A program made the position numbers and the translations under genes. Positions 1 to 10,155 of a stretch of DNA of 64,000 bases are shown piece by piece (position 1 is the first letter of the stretch; each line of letters begins with the position of its first letter). This DNA is from Agarophyton chilense. Taxonomy: Eukaryota; Rhodophyta; Florideophyceae; Gracilariales; Gracilariaceae. Below the pieces are notes generated by a model. It was not told where the DNA came from and made no database searches. It worked only from the letters and a program-made list of their open reading frames with translations. Location: the NCBI GenBank assembly GCA_030374765.1, contig JARGXX010000084.1:124001-188000 (forward strand). The letters are read 5' to 3'.

Positions 1-59
1 CGGGCGATGTTTGCGCGCTTTCGAGGGTCGTCCTCGCTCGACTCGTCGCAGTCCGCCAT
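1..59 (-). CDS. 5' end of an unidentified gene, cut by the window edge
   Basis: An ATG at 59-57 on the minus strand opens a frame that stays open for 19 codons to the window edge. The N-terminus is acidic then basic (begins MADCDESSEDDPRKRA). Nothing in this piece identifies a family. It would be divergent from the GRASP gene, with about 500 bp between the two starts, a typical shared promoter spacing. The open stretch is far too short to prove coding on its own; the acidic/serine start simply resembles many nuclear or regulatory proteins. Confidence 0.3.
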   Translation of the reverse strand, partial: MADCDESSEDDPRKRANIA

Positions 60-555
60 GGCGCGCTTGATTCGTTTACATTACGGTTCGCGGTAGGGCG
101 GAAATAATCGGCATGATTAAGAGCGGTTTCCATGTCACTCTATTGGATAGGGCGCCCAATCAGGAGGCTCGAAAAAGGCGAATAGATTCTATGTTTAGAT
201 GCGCGCTAGAGATGCTCTAACGTATGATGGTTGGTTTAGGCGCACCACTATTATGGGGCACCGAAACTGGTACCACATAAAGATTTTCCGGGGAAAACCT
301 GAACTGTGCAAAAAGCGTTAATGAGGTTTAAAATAAAGTTAAATTAAAACGGTTTAAAGTAATATATCAGCAGCAATGCAGTTCGGTGGTTCGTTCGGCT
401 TTGATCAATAAACAGAGAAGATGCTTGTTTCTCGGCCATTTGCTTCGCCATCCCATCAATTCACCGAAGTAGAATGTTCAGTGTCCACCCTACTTCCTTT
501 TGAGCCCAAATCCGTTTCCAACGTTTGATCGGAGGGAGGTACGAGAGAAGAAAAA
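60..555. other. Intergenic region, probable divergent promoter
   Basis: About 500 bp without an ORF of note, AT-rich between 300 and 370. It separates the putative minus-strand gene at the left edge from GRASP. A purine-rich leader (530-555) runs directly into the GRASP start. I see no clear TATA element or repeat. Confidence 0.4.
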
Positions 556-1415
556 ATGGGACAAGAATATTCTACAGAAGATGGCAATGGTAGTCCATCA
601 GTTGATGGAAGTCAAGGAGCGTTTATTGAGGGTGAAACAAGTTTTGACAGCCTTTCAGGCTATAGGGTGATGAAAGTCTTTCAAGGCAGCCCGGCATCGA
701 GATCTGGCCTTTCCCCTTACGAGGACTTCGTTGTTGCCCTGAATGGAAGGTTGGTGAATGCGGACAATGCATCTCTTGCGAATGTCTTGCGCGAAAACGA
801 GGGGAAAGAAGTTGCGTTAATTGTTTGGAACTGCATCGACTCCAAGAAGAGAGACGTGTCTCTACGACCAGTTAAGTGGAACGGACCAGGGTTGCTTGGA
901 GCTGCTGTTCGCTTTGAGGGCTTACGCGGCGCTGCGGATCATGTTCAGAGGGTAATTGACGTCCTACCCAACAGCCCTGCGGACGAGGCTGGGTTGGTAC
1001 CTCTCACTGATTACATTGTCGGAACTCCAGCGGAAGCGTTCCGTAAGGAAGCCGATTTCAATAAGCTTGTATGTGTTTTGAGATCGATTTCTAGAGCTTT
1101 ATGTAGTGAAGTTGCACAGTTCTGTCTTGCTGACGATTTTCCATTTTACCTTCACCACAGATCTCGGACGCATTACAAAGACAAACTGCAGCGAGCGTAA
1201 TGATGTTCTCCTCGGCAACGAACAGGACTGTGAGTTAACTTCCATGCATGCTTTTCATCGATGTCTTGGTGTCAATGGTCACTAACGTGGACTTACGCTT
1301 TCCTCCATTGCAGCGAAACATTGAGATAAGACCGAACAAAGATTGGGGAGGAGAAGGCTCACTTGGTTGCGAGCTTGCAACTGGATTGCTGCACCACATT
1401 TCTCGCTCAACGTAA
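556..1415 (+). CDS. GRASP: GRASP-type Golgi reassembly stacking protein, three exons
   Basis: Peripheral Golgi/secretory protein of the GRASP55/65/Grh1 family (tethering, unconventional secretion). Exons are 556-1068, 1161-1229 and 1314-1415, giving 227 aa. Gly2 with Ser6 (MGQEYS) fits an N-myristoylation site. First PDZ-like half about residues 30-108, second about 109-220. Family signatures are visible: VLPNSPADEAGL then TDYIVG near 137-156, and after splicing WGGEGSLGC near 205. The unspliced frame would lose the second signature and end in an unrelated tail, so splicing is needed. The protein stops just after the GRASP domain, without the long Ser/Pro-rich tail of animal GRASPs. It is convergent with the FANCD2-like gene, 98 bp away. 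Family assignment is firm; exon ends are predicted from GT-AG sites, both in phase 0. Confidence 0.86.
1069..1160 (+). other. GRASP intron 1 (92 nt)
   Basis: Starts GTATGT and ends TTCACCACAG, phase 0. A CTGAC near 1130 could serve as branch point. Reading through it would give a C-terminal tail unlike any GRASP protein. Confidence 0.8.
1230..1313 (+). other. GRASP intron 2 (84 nt)
   Basis: Starts GTGAGT and ends TCCATTGCAG, phase 0, with a near-perfect ACTAAC branch-point motif around 1281-1286. Splicing it joins to the exon that carries the WGGEGSLGC GRASP signature. Confidence 0.82.
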
Positions 1416-1513
1416 CTCGGGCTCACACAGACTTTTTCAAGCAGTAGTAAGTTGGGAATTACTCAAACAATTATCTCACACTTTGGTACTTCAGGTTTAA
1501 TTTGCAAAGTTGA

Positions 1514-4500
1514 CTAGGGGGAGATCGATGACAGTCGGTTTGCTCCCCGTCGAATATTAATTTTTATTGTCTCGGGTTCTTTGCTGCAGTCACGAATGCT
1601 CTGATCCGGTTGTCGTCGAGTTTCTGCATGGTCCAAGCATTGTGGTTCAGGACCAAATCTTTGGTCTCGAATGGTGTTTAGGAGGGCGCGTTCCTCTTCT
1701 CCATCTTCAAGGACTTCAGGACTATCACGGACTGAAGCGTCATCAATATTGGCATCAGGAGGTTTTAGTCCGACACCGAAATGTAGTGTACAATCGTTTT
1801 CAACGGCTACCGGAGCGAAACTCATGAGTGAGCGAGTTGCCCGCAGCCCAATAGTTTTGGCAAGTTTTTTAACGCTCTGCAAGGCATTCTCACTGGTAGA
1901 AACTAACTTCGGAATGAGTTTAAACGTTTTCGTGAGGTTCACTTTTCGGTCATGATACATATGTCTGTGCTTCCGTTTCACGTAACCTGGTGATTTTCTG
2001 GTACGTTTCGATGAGATTAGTTGTTGCCCGTCTTCAGTGGCAACTGAATACTCCTTCTTAACTACGTCCGCGAAATCAGAGGTTTGTTTCACTACCTTCG
2101 TGGTGAGGCCGACGATACCTTGGATGAGATCAACTGTGGCAAGGGGTAGTTGTGACACATCTACACACGGATTGGAATACCACAGTAAGAGCTCCTCAAT
2201 TCTGGTCCGCGTCACCTGCAACACAGTTATAGAGTTGTTCATTACGATGTGATCAACTTCCAAATCGATCACGAAGTCATTCGCTTCGGGGTTGTTGATT
2301 TTTGCTTGAAGAACTGCTTCTCTATTGCGCTGATGTAAATTAAGAAGACCAGCGAATAGTCGCAAGGCAGAACACACTGACGGAATGGGATTGCCATGCG
2401 CTGAGGAAGAATCATCTACTGATAGTGATTCAGATATTTCGAAGACTCGCAATGCCAGGGAAGCAATATTCATCAAAGTCTCAACTATTGTTCTGAAACC
2501 AAGCATATCCAACAGGATGTCACAATCAACATATCTTTGATGTGTTTCATGTGCTTTTGGTGGTCGTTGAATGTTCTGATTGGTAACGGATAGATGTATA
2601 TTTGAAGTTACTCCGCCTCGAAGAGCTTGTGAGAGTTCTCGTATCCATCCGCATCCCTCATCAATTGCACTTGAGACATGCATTCCAGTGAAGTACTGTT
2701 GGATACGGAGATTCTCCACAAAGCTGTTCGAACGACCGTGTCTAACCGGGAGGTGAACCCAGGGCTCCGCTTCTACCTCTAAGTCTAACGATGATTCTGC
2801 GTCAATACTTCTTCGTTGCTTCAACGCCCAAGCAGTCAATGAATCTTTTCGAAACCAGTGAGCGTCCTGTTCCTTCCATGCAACTATTCCATCACACTCG
2901 TAGACAGTTGTAAGACATTTAAAGCACACTTGTCGGCCAAAACATTTTGTAACCACCCCAACTTCGCTGGCGATTAGAATCGCTTCAACAGCCTTCGAAG
3001 ACACGATTGAATCCACTGAAAACTGACCAAGCCACGCTAAGGCGTTTAAAGCCTTACATGTTTCACGGGAAACGCTTCCGTCACTCTTTAGTTGTTCAAG
3101 CTCAGGTAGGCAAGGATCTCCGAGATTGTGCAAGAGATTTTGACCAACAACCTGGAAAAAGACGAGCATCCTTCTCTTCACATCGACAAGGTTTGCTCTG
3201 CACGAACCGGTGTCTAATGATCCATAATTTTTGTGCCCGGAGACAAAGCGCAGTATTTCGTTCAAGCAACACAATAACATTCCAGCCAGAATGATAATAT
3301 CCGGCAAATTTGTTCTATTCGTTGTTGATGCTTTTCGAAGCTTCTTCGCCAACATGATGTATGAGGTTGCCCGGTCGAGCAAAAGAGCGGCAAATATTGG
3401 AGAGTGAATCATATCCGCAACGTTCGTTTTTTTAAATCCTCGCTTGTCCATACTTGAGATAGATTCAAAGGATGCCTGAACATATGGAGAACGATTCTCG
3501 GTACAAGCTTGTGTGCAAGGAGAATAGTGTTCAGTGCTTCCATTCATTTCCTCCGAGACAAATTCATTCTCGAGTTCAGTTGACACATTTGACATGAAGA
3601 TATTGCTTTTGTAAAAATCTCTGTCAAGGTTCGGGAAAAGATCGTTGAACCTAAGTCGTTCAGCATTTGGGTTTTCGCCGATGTCGTCGAGAACTGCAAA
3701 GAATTCAGAAAAGTCATACTCGGCCTTCTTCAACCCAAAGCTTACTCCGGCTTTCGAGGTGCTTTCACGAGGCTCCCCTCGTAGGAAGCAACACAGTTGT
3801 CTGATCAATAGCTTGTCAATTCGAACAAGTTCGATGTCCTTGTTGCTCCTGGACGCACAGTCCTTTCCTTCGTTAAGTACTCTAACTTCATCAGGAGTTG
3901 AAATAAGAGAGCAGATTACACTTTCAAGCGTCATCAACGGGAAATCTATGATTGGTTCGTTTCGAGGCTTGGAGGTATAAATAGGGTCTTTTAAAGAACG
4001 CATGACACCGGCCCTGACAGATTCTGCCAACTCCAGATCCTTTTCAAAACGTTTTCGCCTTGTTTTCTTCATACCATTTGGATGAAGCTTTTGCTTTTGC
4101 AGCAGATTATGAGCGAATTGCATTGCGTGAAACATCCGATCAAACTCTAGCAAGCGTTCCAGAAAGTTAGTGATCAGCCCCATCCCGCAAGTTGATTTTC
4201 GTTTTTGCAAAGCACTTTCGAAGATCCCAGTGCAGCTGGACGATACGTTAATGATACCAACCAAGGCGGCCATACAAGCACCAAATGAAGCTATAGCACC
4301 AGCCAAATCACGCTCATTCATGCCCATAATTGTCTCTGAAACAACCTCATTATACTTCGACTGGTTTAGATGCGCTTCAAGTCCAATCGAGTCGTAGTCT
4401 ACCGCTTGATAGAGTGTCACACACACGACAGGTACGAGAACTACAGTGTTTAGAACATTTGTAGAAATACTTTCAACTGTATACGACGGGTTCATAGCTA

Positions 4501-5878
4501 GCTTGATGGCCGAACCAGCGGCAACTATGGACGAGATTGCTGATAAGCTCTGGTCCCAGACTAGTCCGATATCAATCTGAATCGTGTTAGGTACCATGGA
4601 ACCCTGTTCCGAGTCAAAGACAAGAAATCCCTTTGGGCATTGTGCAAGAATACGCTTTTCTAGAATGTTCTTGATGTCTGTCAACCCCCGCATGATTGCT
4701 ACTGCGGCAATGTGAAGAAAACCGATCGCAGCGCTATCCGCAAGTGACAAAGGAACGGACTCATCCATAACGGATATGGCAACCCGGACAACGTCTAAAC
4801 TCGCGGACAGAACGATATAGTGCGCAGTTTCCAAAGCTTTTTGTCTCTCACTCCCATCGCCATACAGGAAAGACTTTCGCAATATGACGAACAAACTGTG
4901 CCATTCGCCAGTCTTCATCGCAGCAGCAACACTTATCTGCGGCGAAAGAGAAACCGGTTTGACTGTTACTCCATGCCTAATCAGAGCTTCGAGAACCAAT
5001 TGTGCACGCCAATCGCCACGCCCCAAGTCCGCCACAATAGAATTAGTGGTTGTTGGGCAGGCACGTAACGTAGCTAAGGCAAAGGCAGTTAGAGCGGCTA
5101 TGTCGGCGGGAAATACGCCACAGACAGAAACCAATATGGATAGCAAACGTCTCGCAGCTGTCGGCATGCCCTGGAATGCCAAGGCGGTCGTAGGATCTAG
5201 GTAGTAGTATTGCATGGCAGATGCCACTGCACGACGCACCAGTGCGAACTGCATCCGTCTTGCAGATGGTCTCGAAAGGAGTGAAGCGAATACATGCATA
5301 TCGAGCCAAGCTAAGCGTGGATGCGCAAGTATGTATTTTGTTACTGGATGCTTTGGATTGCAAAGGTCGCATAATGCTGCGGAAAGAACAGGGAGAATTT
5401 CGATGGATAACGTGCGGGAAAGGCCGTCTCGCAACGTTTTGGCGCTCCACAGCCCACGACGTCCACTGGTGCGCACAAGCGAGCGTAGGACCGCCGGTAG
5501 ATCTTTTTCGTCAACAACAGCTAATGCATATTGCTGGGTGAAGCGGATTTGATGTCGGTGCGAGTTCGAGAGTGGGAGCGAAGCCAGAGTTGCCAGAATT
5601 GGTACGAGAAGTGTTCGGTCGGATGCAAGCATTTCGGACAGCGTTTCAACGGTGTCGTGAATAACAGATGCATCGTTCGGAAGAATGTCAGGGAGATGAG
5701 AAATTGCCCCATGGGGATGAATTTGGATCAAATCAAGCATACATTGAGTCAACTTTGGGTGGGGGTATTGAATGCGAGGCAGGAGCGCTGAAAGAGCCTG
5801 TGATATCTTTTCGCTAGGGAGGCATTGGATTTCTTCAAGTTGAGGAAGGGCTTCGAGGGGTGAAAGCAAAGTCCCCAT
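1514..5878 (-). CDS. FANCD2: FANCD2-like Fanconi anaemia protein
   Basis: A 1454-residue helical protein in one exon, close to the human FANCD2 length (about 1450). FANCD2, with FANCI, is the clamp mono-ubiquitinated at stalled forks and interstrand cross-links in the nucleus. The best match is residues 57-137 (HLPDILPNDA, then LLVPILATLASLPLS, then EKDLPAVLRSLVRTS), which follow the order of the FANCD2 segment around SLPEILGD, LTVPILDVLSSL and LEDLPVIIKFILHS. The rest is alpha-solenoid-like with a basic stretch near 1310-1370 and an acidic tail region. I could not place the ubiquitinated lysine. The family has about 100-200 further residues before the matched segment, so the N-terminus may lie in an unrecognised upstream exon; ATG 5878 is the first in this frame after a stop. 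FANCI is the main alternative. Confidence 0.72.
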   Translation of the reverse strand: MGTLLSPLEALPQLEEIQCLPSEKISQALSALLPRIQYPHPKLTQCMLDLIQIHPHGAISHLPDILPNDASVIHDTVETLSEMLASDRTLLVPILATLASLPLSNSHRHQIRFTQQYALAVVDEKDLPAVLRSLVRTSGRRGLWSAKTLRDGLSRTLSIEILPVLSAALCDLCNPKHPVTKYILAHPRLAWLDMHVFASLLSRPSARRMQFALVRRAVASAMQYYYLDPTTALAFQGMPTAARRLLSILVSVCGVFPADIAALTAFALATLRACPTTTNSIVADLGRGDWRAQLVLEALIRHGVTVKPVSLSPQISVAAAMKTGEWHSLFVILRKSFLYGDGSERQKALETAHYIVLSASLDVVRVAISVMDESVPLSLADSAAIGFLHIAAVAIMRGLTDIKNILEKRILAQCPKGFLVFDSEQGSMVPNTIQIDIGLVWDQSLSAISSIVAAGSAIKLAMNPSYTVESISTNVLNTVVLVPVVCVTLYQAVDYDSIGLEAHLNQSKYNEVVSETIMGMNERDLAGAIASFGACMAALVGIINVSSSCTGIFESALQKRKSTCGMGLITNFLERLLEFDRMFHAMQFAHNLLQKQKLHPNGMKKTRRKRFEKDLELAESVRAGVMRSLKDPIYTSKPRNEPIIDFPLMTLESVICSLISTPDEVRVLNEGKDCASRSNKDIELVRIDKLLIRQLCCFLRGEPRESTSKAGVSFGLKKAEYDFSEFFAVLDDIGENPNAERLRFNDLFPNLDRDFYKSNIFMSNVSTELENEFVSEEMNGSTEHYSPCTQACTENRSPYVQASFESISSMDKRGFKKTNVADMIHSPIFAALLLDRATSYIMLAKKLRKASTTNRTNLPDIIILAGMLLCCLNEILRFVSGHKNYGSLDTGSCRANLVDVKRRMLVFFQVVGQNLLHNLGDPCLPELEQLKSDGSVSRETCKALNALAWLGQFSVDSIVSSKAVEAILIASEVGVVTKCFGRQVCFKCLTTVYECDGIVAWKEQDAHWFRKDSLTAWALKQRRSIDAESSLDLEVEAEPWVHLPVRHGRSNSFVENLRIQQYFTGMHVSSAIDEGCGWIRELSQALRGGVTSNIHLSVTNQNIQRPPKAHETHQRYVDCDILLDMLGFRTIVETLMNIASLALRVFEISESLSVDDSSSAHGNPIPSVCSALRLFAGLLNLHQRNREAVLQAKINNPEANDFVIDLEVDHIVMNNSITVLQVTRTRIEELLLWYSNPCVDVSQLPLATVDLIQGIVGLTTKVVKQTSDFADVVKKEYSVATEDGQQLISSKRTRKSPGYVKRKHRHMYHDRKVNLTKTFKLIPKLVSTSENALQSVKKLAKTIGLRATRSLMSFAPVAVENDCTLHFGVGLKPPDANIDDASVRDSPEVLEDGEEERALLNTIRDQRFGPEPQCLDHAETRRQPDQSIRDCSKEPETIKINIRRGANRLSSISP

Positions 5879-6164
5879 ACGGTCGAACGCCGGAGTACAC
5901 GGCAGTGGACACGCAAGGCGTGGATTCGGTCGAGGGGATCACAGAATCCCTAAACACTACCAAAGGGGAACGAAGAGCATCTCTGTAGACTAACGAAATT
6001 CCGAAGAACGATGTGGTGAAGGCAGTTATTCGCGGGAAATCACAGCTTGGAACCGTTCTATTTGAATGCGCCTCCATTTCAAATTCGACGAGCTTTTGAA
6101 AGACATTTTGCCCCGTTCTGAACATGTCTTTAAAAACCTTTATTCTCTCGCTCTGTCGCACATT
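5879..6164. other. Upstream region of the FANCD2-like gene
   Basis: Contains a 112-codon open stretch on the minus strand (6173-5835) in a different frame from the FANCD2-like ORF. It may be a missing 5' exon or chance. No convincing splice pair was found to connect it in frame. Confidence 0.35.
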
Positions 6165-6310
6165 CACACTCACTCACACACTCACTCACACACTCACTCA
6201 CACACTCGCTCACACACTCACTCACACACTCACTCACACACTCACTCACACACTCACTCACACACTCACTCACACTCTCACTCACTCTCTCTGCTCGCTC
6301 GCTCGCTCAC
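6165..6310. repeat. 12-bp microsatellite (CACTCACTCACA)n
   Basis: About ten copies of the unit CACTCACTCACA with rare substitutions (one unit has CGCT), ending in CTCACTCTCTC and a short GCTC run at 6292-6308. The plus strand is pure pyrimidine/adenine, so the ORFs reading His-Thr-His-Ser here are translations of the repeat, not genes. Confidence 0.95.
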
Positions 6311-8504
6311 ATGGAACATTTGAGCTGAAATCCATCTAAATCGGGGCGAATTCGGGACCCCACTGGCACATAAACCGTTCCCCTACACCATAGCGAGCAA
6401 CTTCAAAATCTTAGTCCTGCTACACTTGTCTACTGCATAGTTCGAAGAAAATTACCATGTTCCTTTGGTGTTTCCAACCGCAGAAGCGTCACCGATGATT
6501 ATCGCCTTCATATTCTCATGTACGCTTTCATTCAACCTCGAAAGATCATCGGCTAAGGGTTACACCTCGGTAAGGCGCTTCCTTTCCATGTGCCATGCTT
6601 GTGGCCAACGAAGCCATTGATGACGTCTTTCCCATCTCAGCATCAGATCATCAGCGAGATCAGGTGGAAATGTCAGCGTGTAACCTCCATGTTCATCTGA
6701 TCTGATCCAAATGTAGTCCCTCCGAGGAAACCCTTTGGAAAACTCCTGTTCGTAGGGACTCCTTCGACGTCATCTCGAGGAAGAATCCAGGGAAACCGGC
6801 ACCAGGACCATCTTCCGCCGACAAGTTCGTGTCCTACTGCATTCGTGGAGCTACGCGGGGATCTTTTGTTGAAATTCCACCTAAGACTGCGATGGCGGTC
6901 GGTAAGCCAAATGACTGCTCGTATGAGTTAAAGTCTGAGTTGTAACCCTTCGCACATCCCTTCGTTATACTGGGTATATCGTGAAATACCCAAAGACGCA
7001 CGCGTGGGAGTACATTTTTCTCTGTGCTCATGGCTTTTCAAATCGTGCTGCTGTTCAGGAACTGAAGAGCCAGTCCACCACTTAAGCCCCCGTCATTTAC
7101 CGCATCTTTTGCGCCTCGCTCTTTTTCACTTAGTTATTTGTCTCTCCTTGTCTCCGTCATGTTGCCTTTCAATTCCAAGTACCGGCTATTGACAAGTACT
7201 GAGCAAAACTTTTTGTTCGCGTTTGTACGTGCCAGACTGCGACGCTGAACTCATCCGCACAAACAACAGGCACTTCTATTTTGCGATTTGAGAATTGCAG
7301 GGTGTTCCTACTAAAGATTGTAGCTGGTCAGGCCGGAAGTTGCTTCTATTACGAGTGGCCGCTATTCTCCAAAAGACCGACAGTCTCGAAGAAGAATCTT
7401 CTGGGAAGATGCAGTATTCTTGGGCATTGATGGCCAGGAATCTCGGATAGCATTCGCCGAGCAGGTGTTGGGTTTGATCTCAGCAGCGCTTTATTTCATC
7501 GGGAGAAGTTCCTCAAGCATGGCTGGGCTCAATGCGGTACGCAAAGAATGATGCTATTCTGCCCCATCTATATGCTGCATTCTACGCCATCTGTGTGCTG
7601 CCTTCGCGTAGCTTGATGGTTCAAATCGTTGAGAAGAAAGATTGCTGTTTACTTTGGAACCCATAGGGCAAACATAGGCCATGAGCTTGGACTTATGTGT
7701 GCCGCATGGTTTTTGTTTGTGTTTGTAAGCGGCACTTTGTGTCTGATTGTTATTTGTCGCCAAGAAGATGTAGGTAAAAGATAAACAGAAATCATAAGAG
7801 ATGTTACCCAAACCATGGGCCTTAAATACTGCTCTTTCGTTTGTTGCCTTTAAGAATGTCATGTTTATTTTTGTGCATTGGGAACCATCATAGTGTGCAT
7901 AGTGAAGTGTGGTCATGTGATGCGCTCGTCCACAATCTGAAAATTGAAACGAAATGAGCTAGCAACTGGATCATTACCGTAGGCCAAGATCGAGGTCGAT
8001 GTTTTGCAATACGAAACCGATGTTGAACGCTTCTTTTTGACGGGTTTGTATTCGGCATCAGCATACGCACGAAACGATGTACTTCTCCTTTATTCTAAGG
8101 TCTCCAGCGACACAATGTCTTGTTTTCTTTCATTCAACAGGTTCCTAAACTGTGATCGACGAAACGCTTCGGAAAAGACGGTCCCTTGAAAAATATAGTC
8201 CTCCGTACCCTCGTTCAACCATCAGAGGCCAATACGAGGAATATCGGCACCCTCCTACGGCTCAACAAAGAAATTTAATGACATCCGCAACTTGTTTTGA
8301 CGTGGCGCCAAATCTGCGATGATGCAGGAAAAGAGCATCCTGTGACAGAACCTCATGTTCGGGAAACCATCGTAGGTGCCATTGGCTGCAGCATAACACT
8401 TCAAATCATCAAGAATTGAAAGCGTTTTCATAACATTTCTAGAGCTGGAGATAAAAATGAAACTATGTCCGGCGAATGCTATCAGTTTATGTGCGATACG
8501 AGCT
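6311..8504. other. About 2.2 kb without a convincing gene
   Basis: Only short ORFs. A minus-strand open piece at 7031-6834 and the sequence down to 6550 can be read in two frames but match nothing I recognise. It might be a decayed transposon or an intron-bearing gene. 7550-8250 is AT-rich with no domain-like ORF. The last 250 bp before 8504 would hold the PGK 3' UTR. Confidence 0.4.
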
Positions 8505-9755
8505 TCAAGCATCTGACAAAGCTGCGACGCCAGGGAGCTCCTTGCCTTCCAACAACTCCAAACTAGCCCCGCCCCCAGTTGAGACATGACTGACTTTGTC
8601 GGCAGCCCCAAAATCCTTGGCAGCGGTGGCAGTGTCACCACCACCAATGATAGTCGTTGCTCCCGCAGCCGTAGATTCCACTACCGCATCCATGACCGCC
8701 TTTGTACCGTTCGCGAACTTTTCAAACTCAAACACACCCACAGGACCATTCCATACAATAGTCTTAGCGCGCATGATGACCTCACGCATTTTGTCACATG
8801 ATTTCGGTCCCGCATCCAAACCCATCCAATCATCTGGAATACCTTCTTCGGCCGTGGCGATTTTAGATGCTGCATCTGATGCAAACTTGTCGGCGATGAC
8901 GAAATCAATAGGGAAATGTAGCTTAACGCCTTTTTCCTCTGCCTTCTTGACAATATCTTTCGCAATGGTCGCTCCAGCCTCGTCAAACAGTGAAGTTCCG
9001 ATACTCATGCCATCTACCACCTTTTTAAAAGTAAAGCTCATTCCACCACCAATAATCATTTCATCGACTTTGTCCAAAAGATTATTTATGAGCTGAATCT
9101 TGTCAGAAACTTTTGACCCTCCTAGAATGCTGAGGAAGGGATGTACGGGCGTATCAAGCGCCTTGCTGAAATAATCGAGCTCCTTCTTCATCAAAAACCC
9201 TGCAGCCTTCGGAGAAAGATCAACACCGACCATTGAGGAATGAGCACGATGCGCAGTTCCAAACGCATCGTTGACATAAACGTCAGCCAATTTTGACAAG
9301 CTTGCGCGGAACTCAGTGATCTTTTCCTTTTCGGGCTTGTACTTGTTTCCTTCGTCGCTTACACCTTTACCTTCCTCTTCAGCAAAGAAGCGCAGGTTTT
9401 CCAGCAAGAATATAGTACCGGATGGCGGATCTGCACAGGCCGCTTCTGTATCCGGACCGACGCATGAAGTCAAAAACTTAACCTCCTTTCCAAGTTTCTC
9501 GGAGACAACTTTAGCAACTGGCTCAAGAGAAAACTTGGGGTTCACTTTGCCGTTGGGGCGGCCCAAATGGGATGCTAACACGATTGACTTCGCATCTTTT
9601 GAAAGAACGTACTGTATGGTGGGCAACGCAGCATCTATTCTCTGTGTGTTGGTAATTTTTTCCCCTGTTTCCTTGTCAAACGGAACGTTGAAATCGACAC
9701 GAATGAAGATACGTTTGCCGGCCAAATCGACGGCATCGACTCCGAGCTTGGGCAT
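8505..9755 (-). CDS. PGK: Phosphoglycerate kinase, cytosolic type
   Basis: Transfers phosphate between 1,3-bisphosphoglycerate and ADP in glycolysis (EC 2.7.2.3). 416 aa, the usual eukaryotic length. Visible motifs in order: RVDFNVP near 17, SHLGRPNGK near 60, LENLRFF near 117, [10 protein letters not shown] near 165, [16 protein letters not shown] near 210, [13 protein letters not shown] near 330, and the C-terminal nucleotide loops [12 protein letters not shown] and STGGGASLE. The frame stays open upstream of the chosen ATG at 9755 to a TAG at the predicted intron end, but contains no other ATG, so an N-terminal targeting sequence is unlikely. The coding part is intronless; a 5'-UTR intron is predicted at 9852-9936. 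The stop codon is TGA, showing TGA acts as stop in this genome. Confidence 0.97.
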   Translation of the reverse strand: MPKLGVDAVDLAGKRIFIRVDFNVPFDKETGEKITNTQRIDAALPTIQYVLSKDAKSIVLASHLGRPNGKVNPKFSLEPVAKVVSEKLGKEVKFLTSCVGPDTEAACADPPSGTIFLLENLRFFAEEEGKGVSDEGNKYKPEKEKITEFRASLSKLADVYVNDAFGTAHRAHSSMVGVDLSPKAAGFLMKKELDYFSKALDTPVHPFLSILGGSKVSDKIQLINNLLDKVDEMIIGGGMSFTFKKVVDGMSIGTSLFDEAGATIAKDIVKKAEEKGVKLHFPIDFVIADKFASDAASKIATAEEGIPDDWMGLDAGPKSCDKMREVIMRAKTIVWNGPVGVFEFEKFANGTKAVMDAVVESTAAGATTIIGGGDTATAAKDFGAADKVSHVSTGGGASLELLEGKELPGVAALSDA

Positions 9756-9851
9756 GTTAGTGGTATTGTGTCGAAGCAGACGTATTCGAAAGGGAAGTAT
9801 AAAGATTGTGTACGTGAATTTGCGCGAGAGCAAACCAGATCCAAGCCGTAT

Positions 9852-9936
9852 CTACGTGAATAAGGAGGGTCGGTGAGGTGCAGGGCAGCGGTTGCTGAAC
9901 GATATGTTCGTACAGCTGGACGGTGAAAAGACTTAC
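9852..9936 (-). other. Predicted 5'-UTR intron of PGK (85 nt)
   Basis: On the minus strand, donor G|GTAAGT at 9937/9936 and acceptor TTCACGTAG ending at 9852. Its length matches the two GRASP introns (92 and 84). The exon before it has a stop codon and no in-frame ATG, so the intron would be in the leader, not the coding part. Confidence 0.55.
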
Positions 9937-10136
9937 CAAGGGTGGATTATTTCTCGCTAAGAACCCTCTTTCGATTTAGGTTCTCATGCACTCTCTGAGA
10001 ACCCATGGGATTTTAAGTATTTTTTAAGGGTAGTAATCCCAACGGCTTAATTTGGGACACATTTTGAACCACCAAATCATGGCTTCATGCTGTGGAAATG
10101 ACAGATTTCGTCCAACCCAAAAGCACACAGTGTGGT
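9937..10136. other. PGK leader/promoter region
   Basis: Short gene-free stretch between the PGK upstream exon and the left inverted repeat of the pogo-like element. No motif stands out. Confidence 0.35.
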
Positions 10137-10155
10137 CAGTGGTTTTATTTGGGAC
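10137..10155 (+). repeat. Left terminal inverted repeat of the pogo-like element
   Basis: Pairs with 12236-12255; core TGGTTTTATTTGGGA shared by both ends. Confidence 0.66.

Noticed and set aside
5835..6173. Minus-strand 112-codon ORF as a FANCD2 5' exon
   Set aside because: No in-frame splice pair found that joins it to the main frame; left as a possibility only.
6165..6310. CRISPR-like regular array
   Set aside because: Units are contiguous 12-mers without spacers, in a eukaryotic genome.
6066..6339. ORFs encoding His-Thr-His-Ser repeats
   Set aside because: They are translations of the CACTCACTCACA microsatellite; no start context and no non-repeat coding part.
9756..9833. N-terminal extension of PGK as a targeting peptide
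   Set aside because: The extension has no ATG and ends upstream at a stop; the ATG at 9755 gives the normal length.
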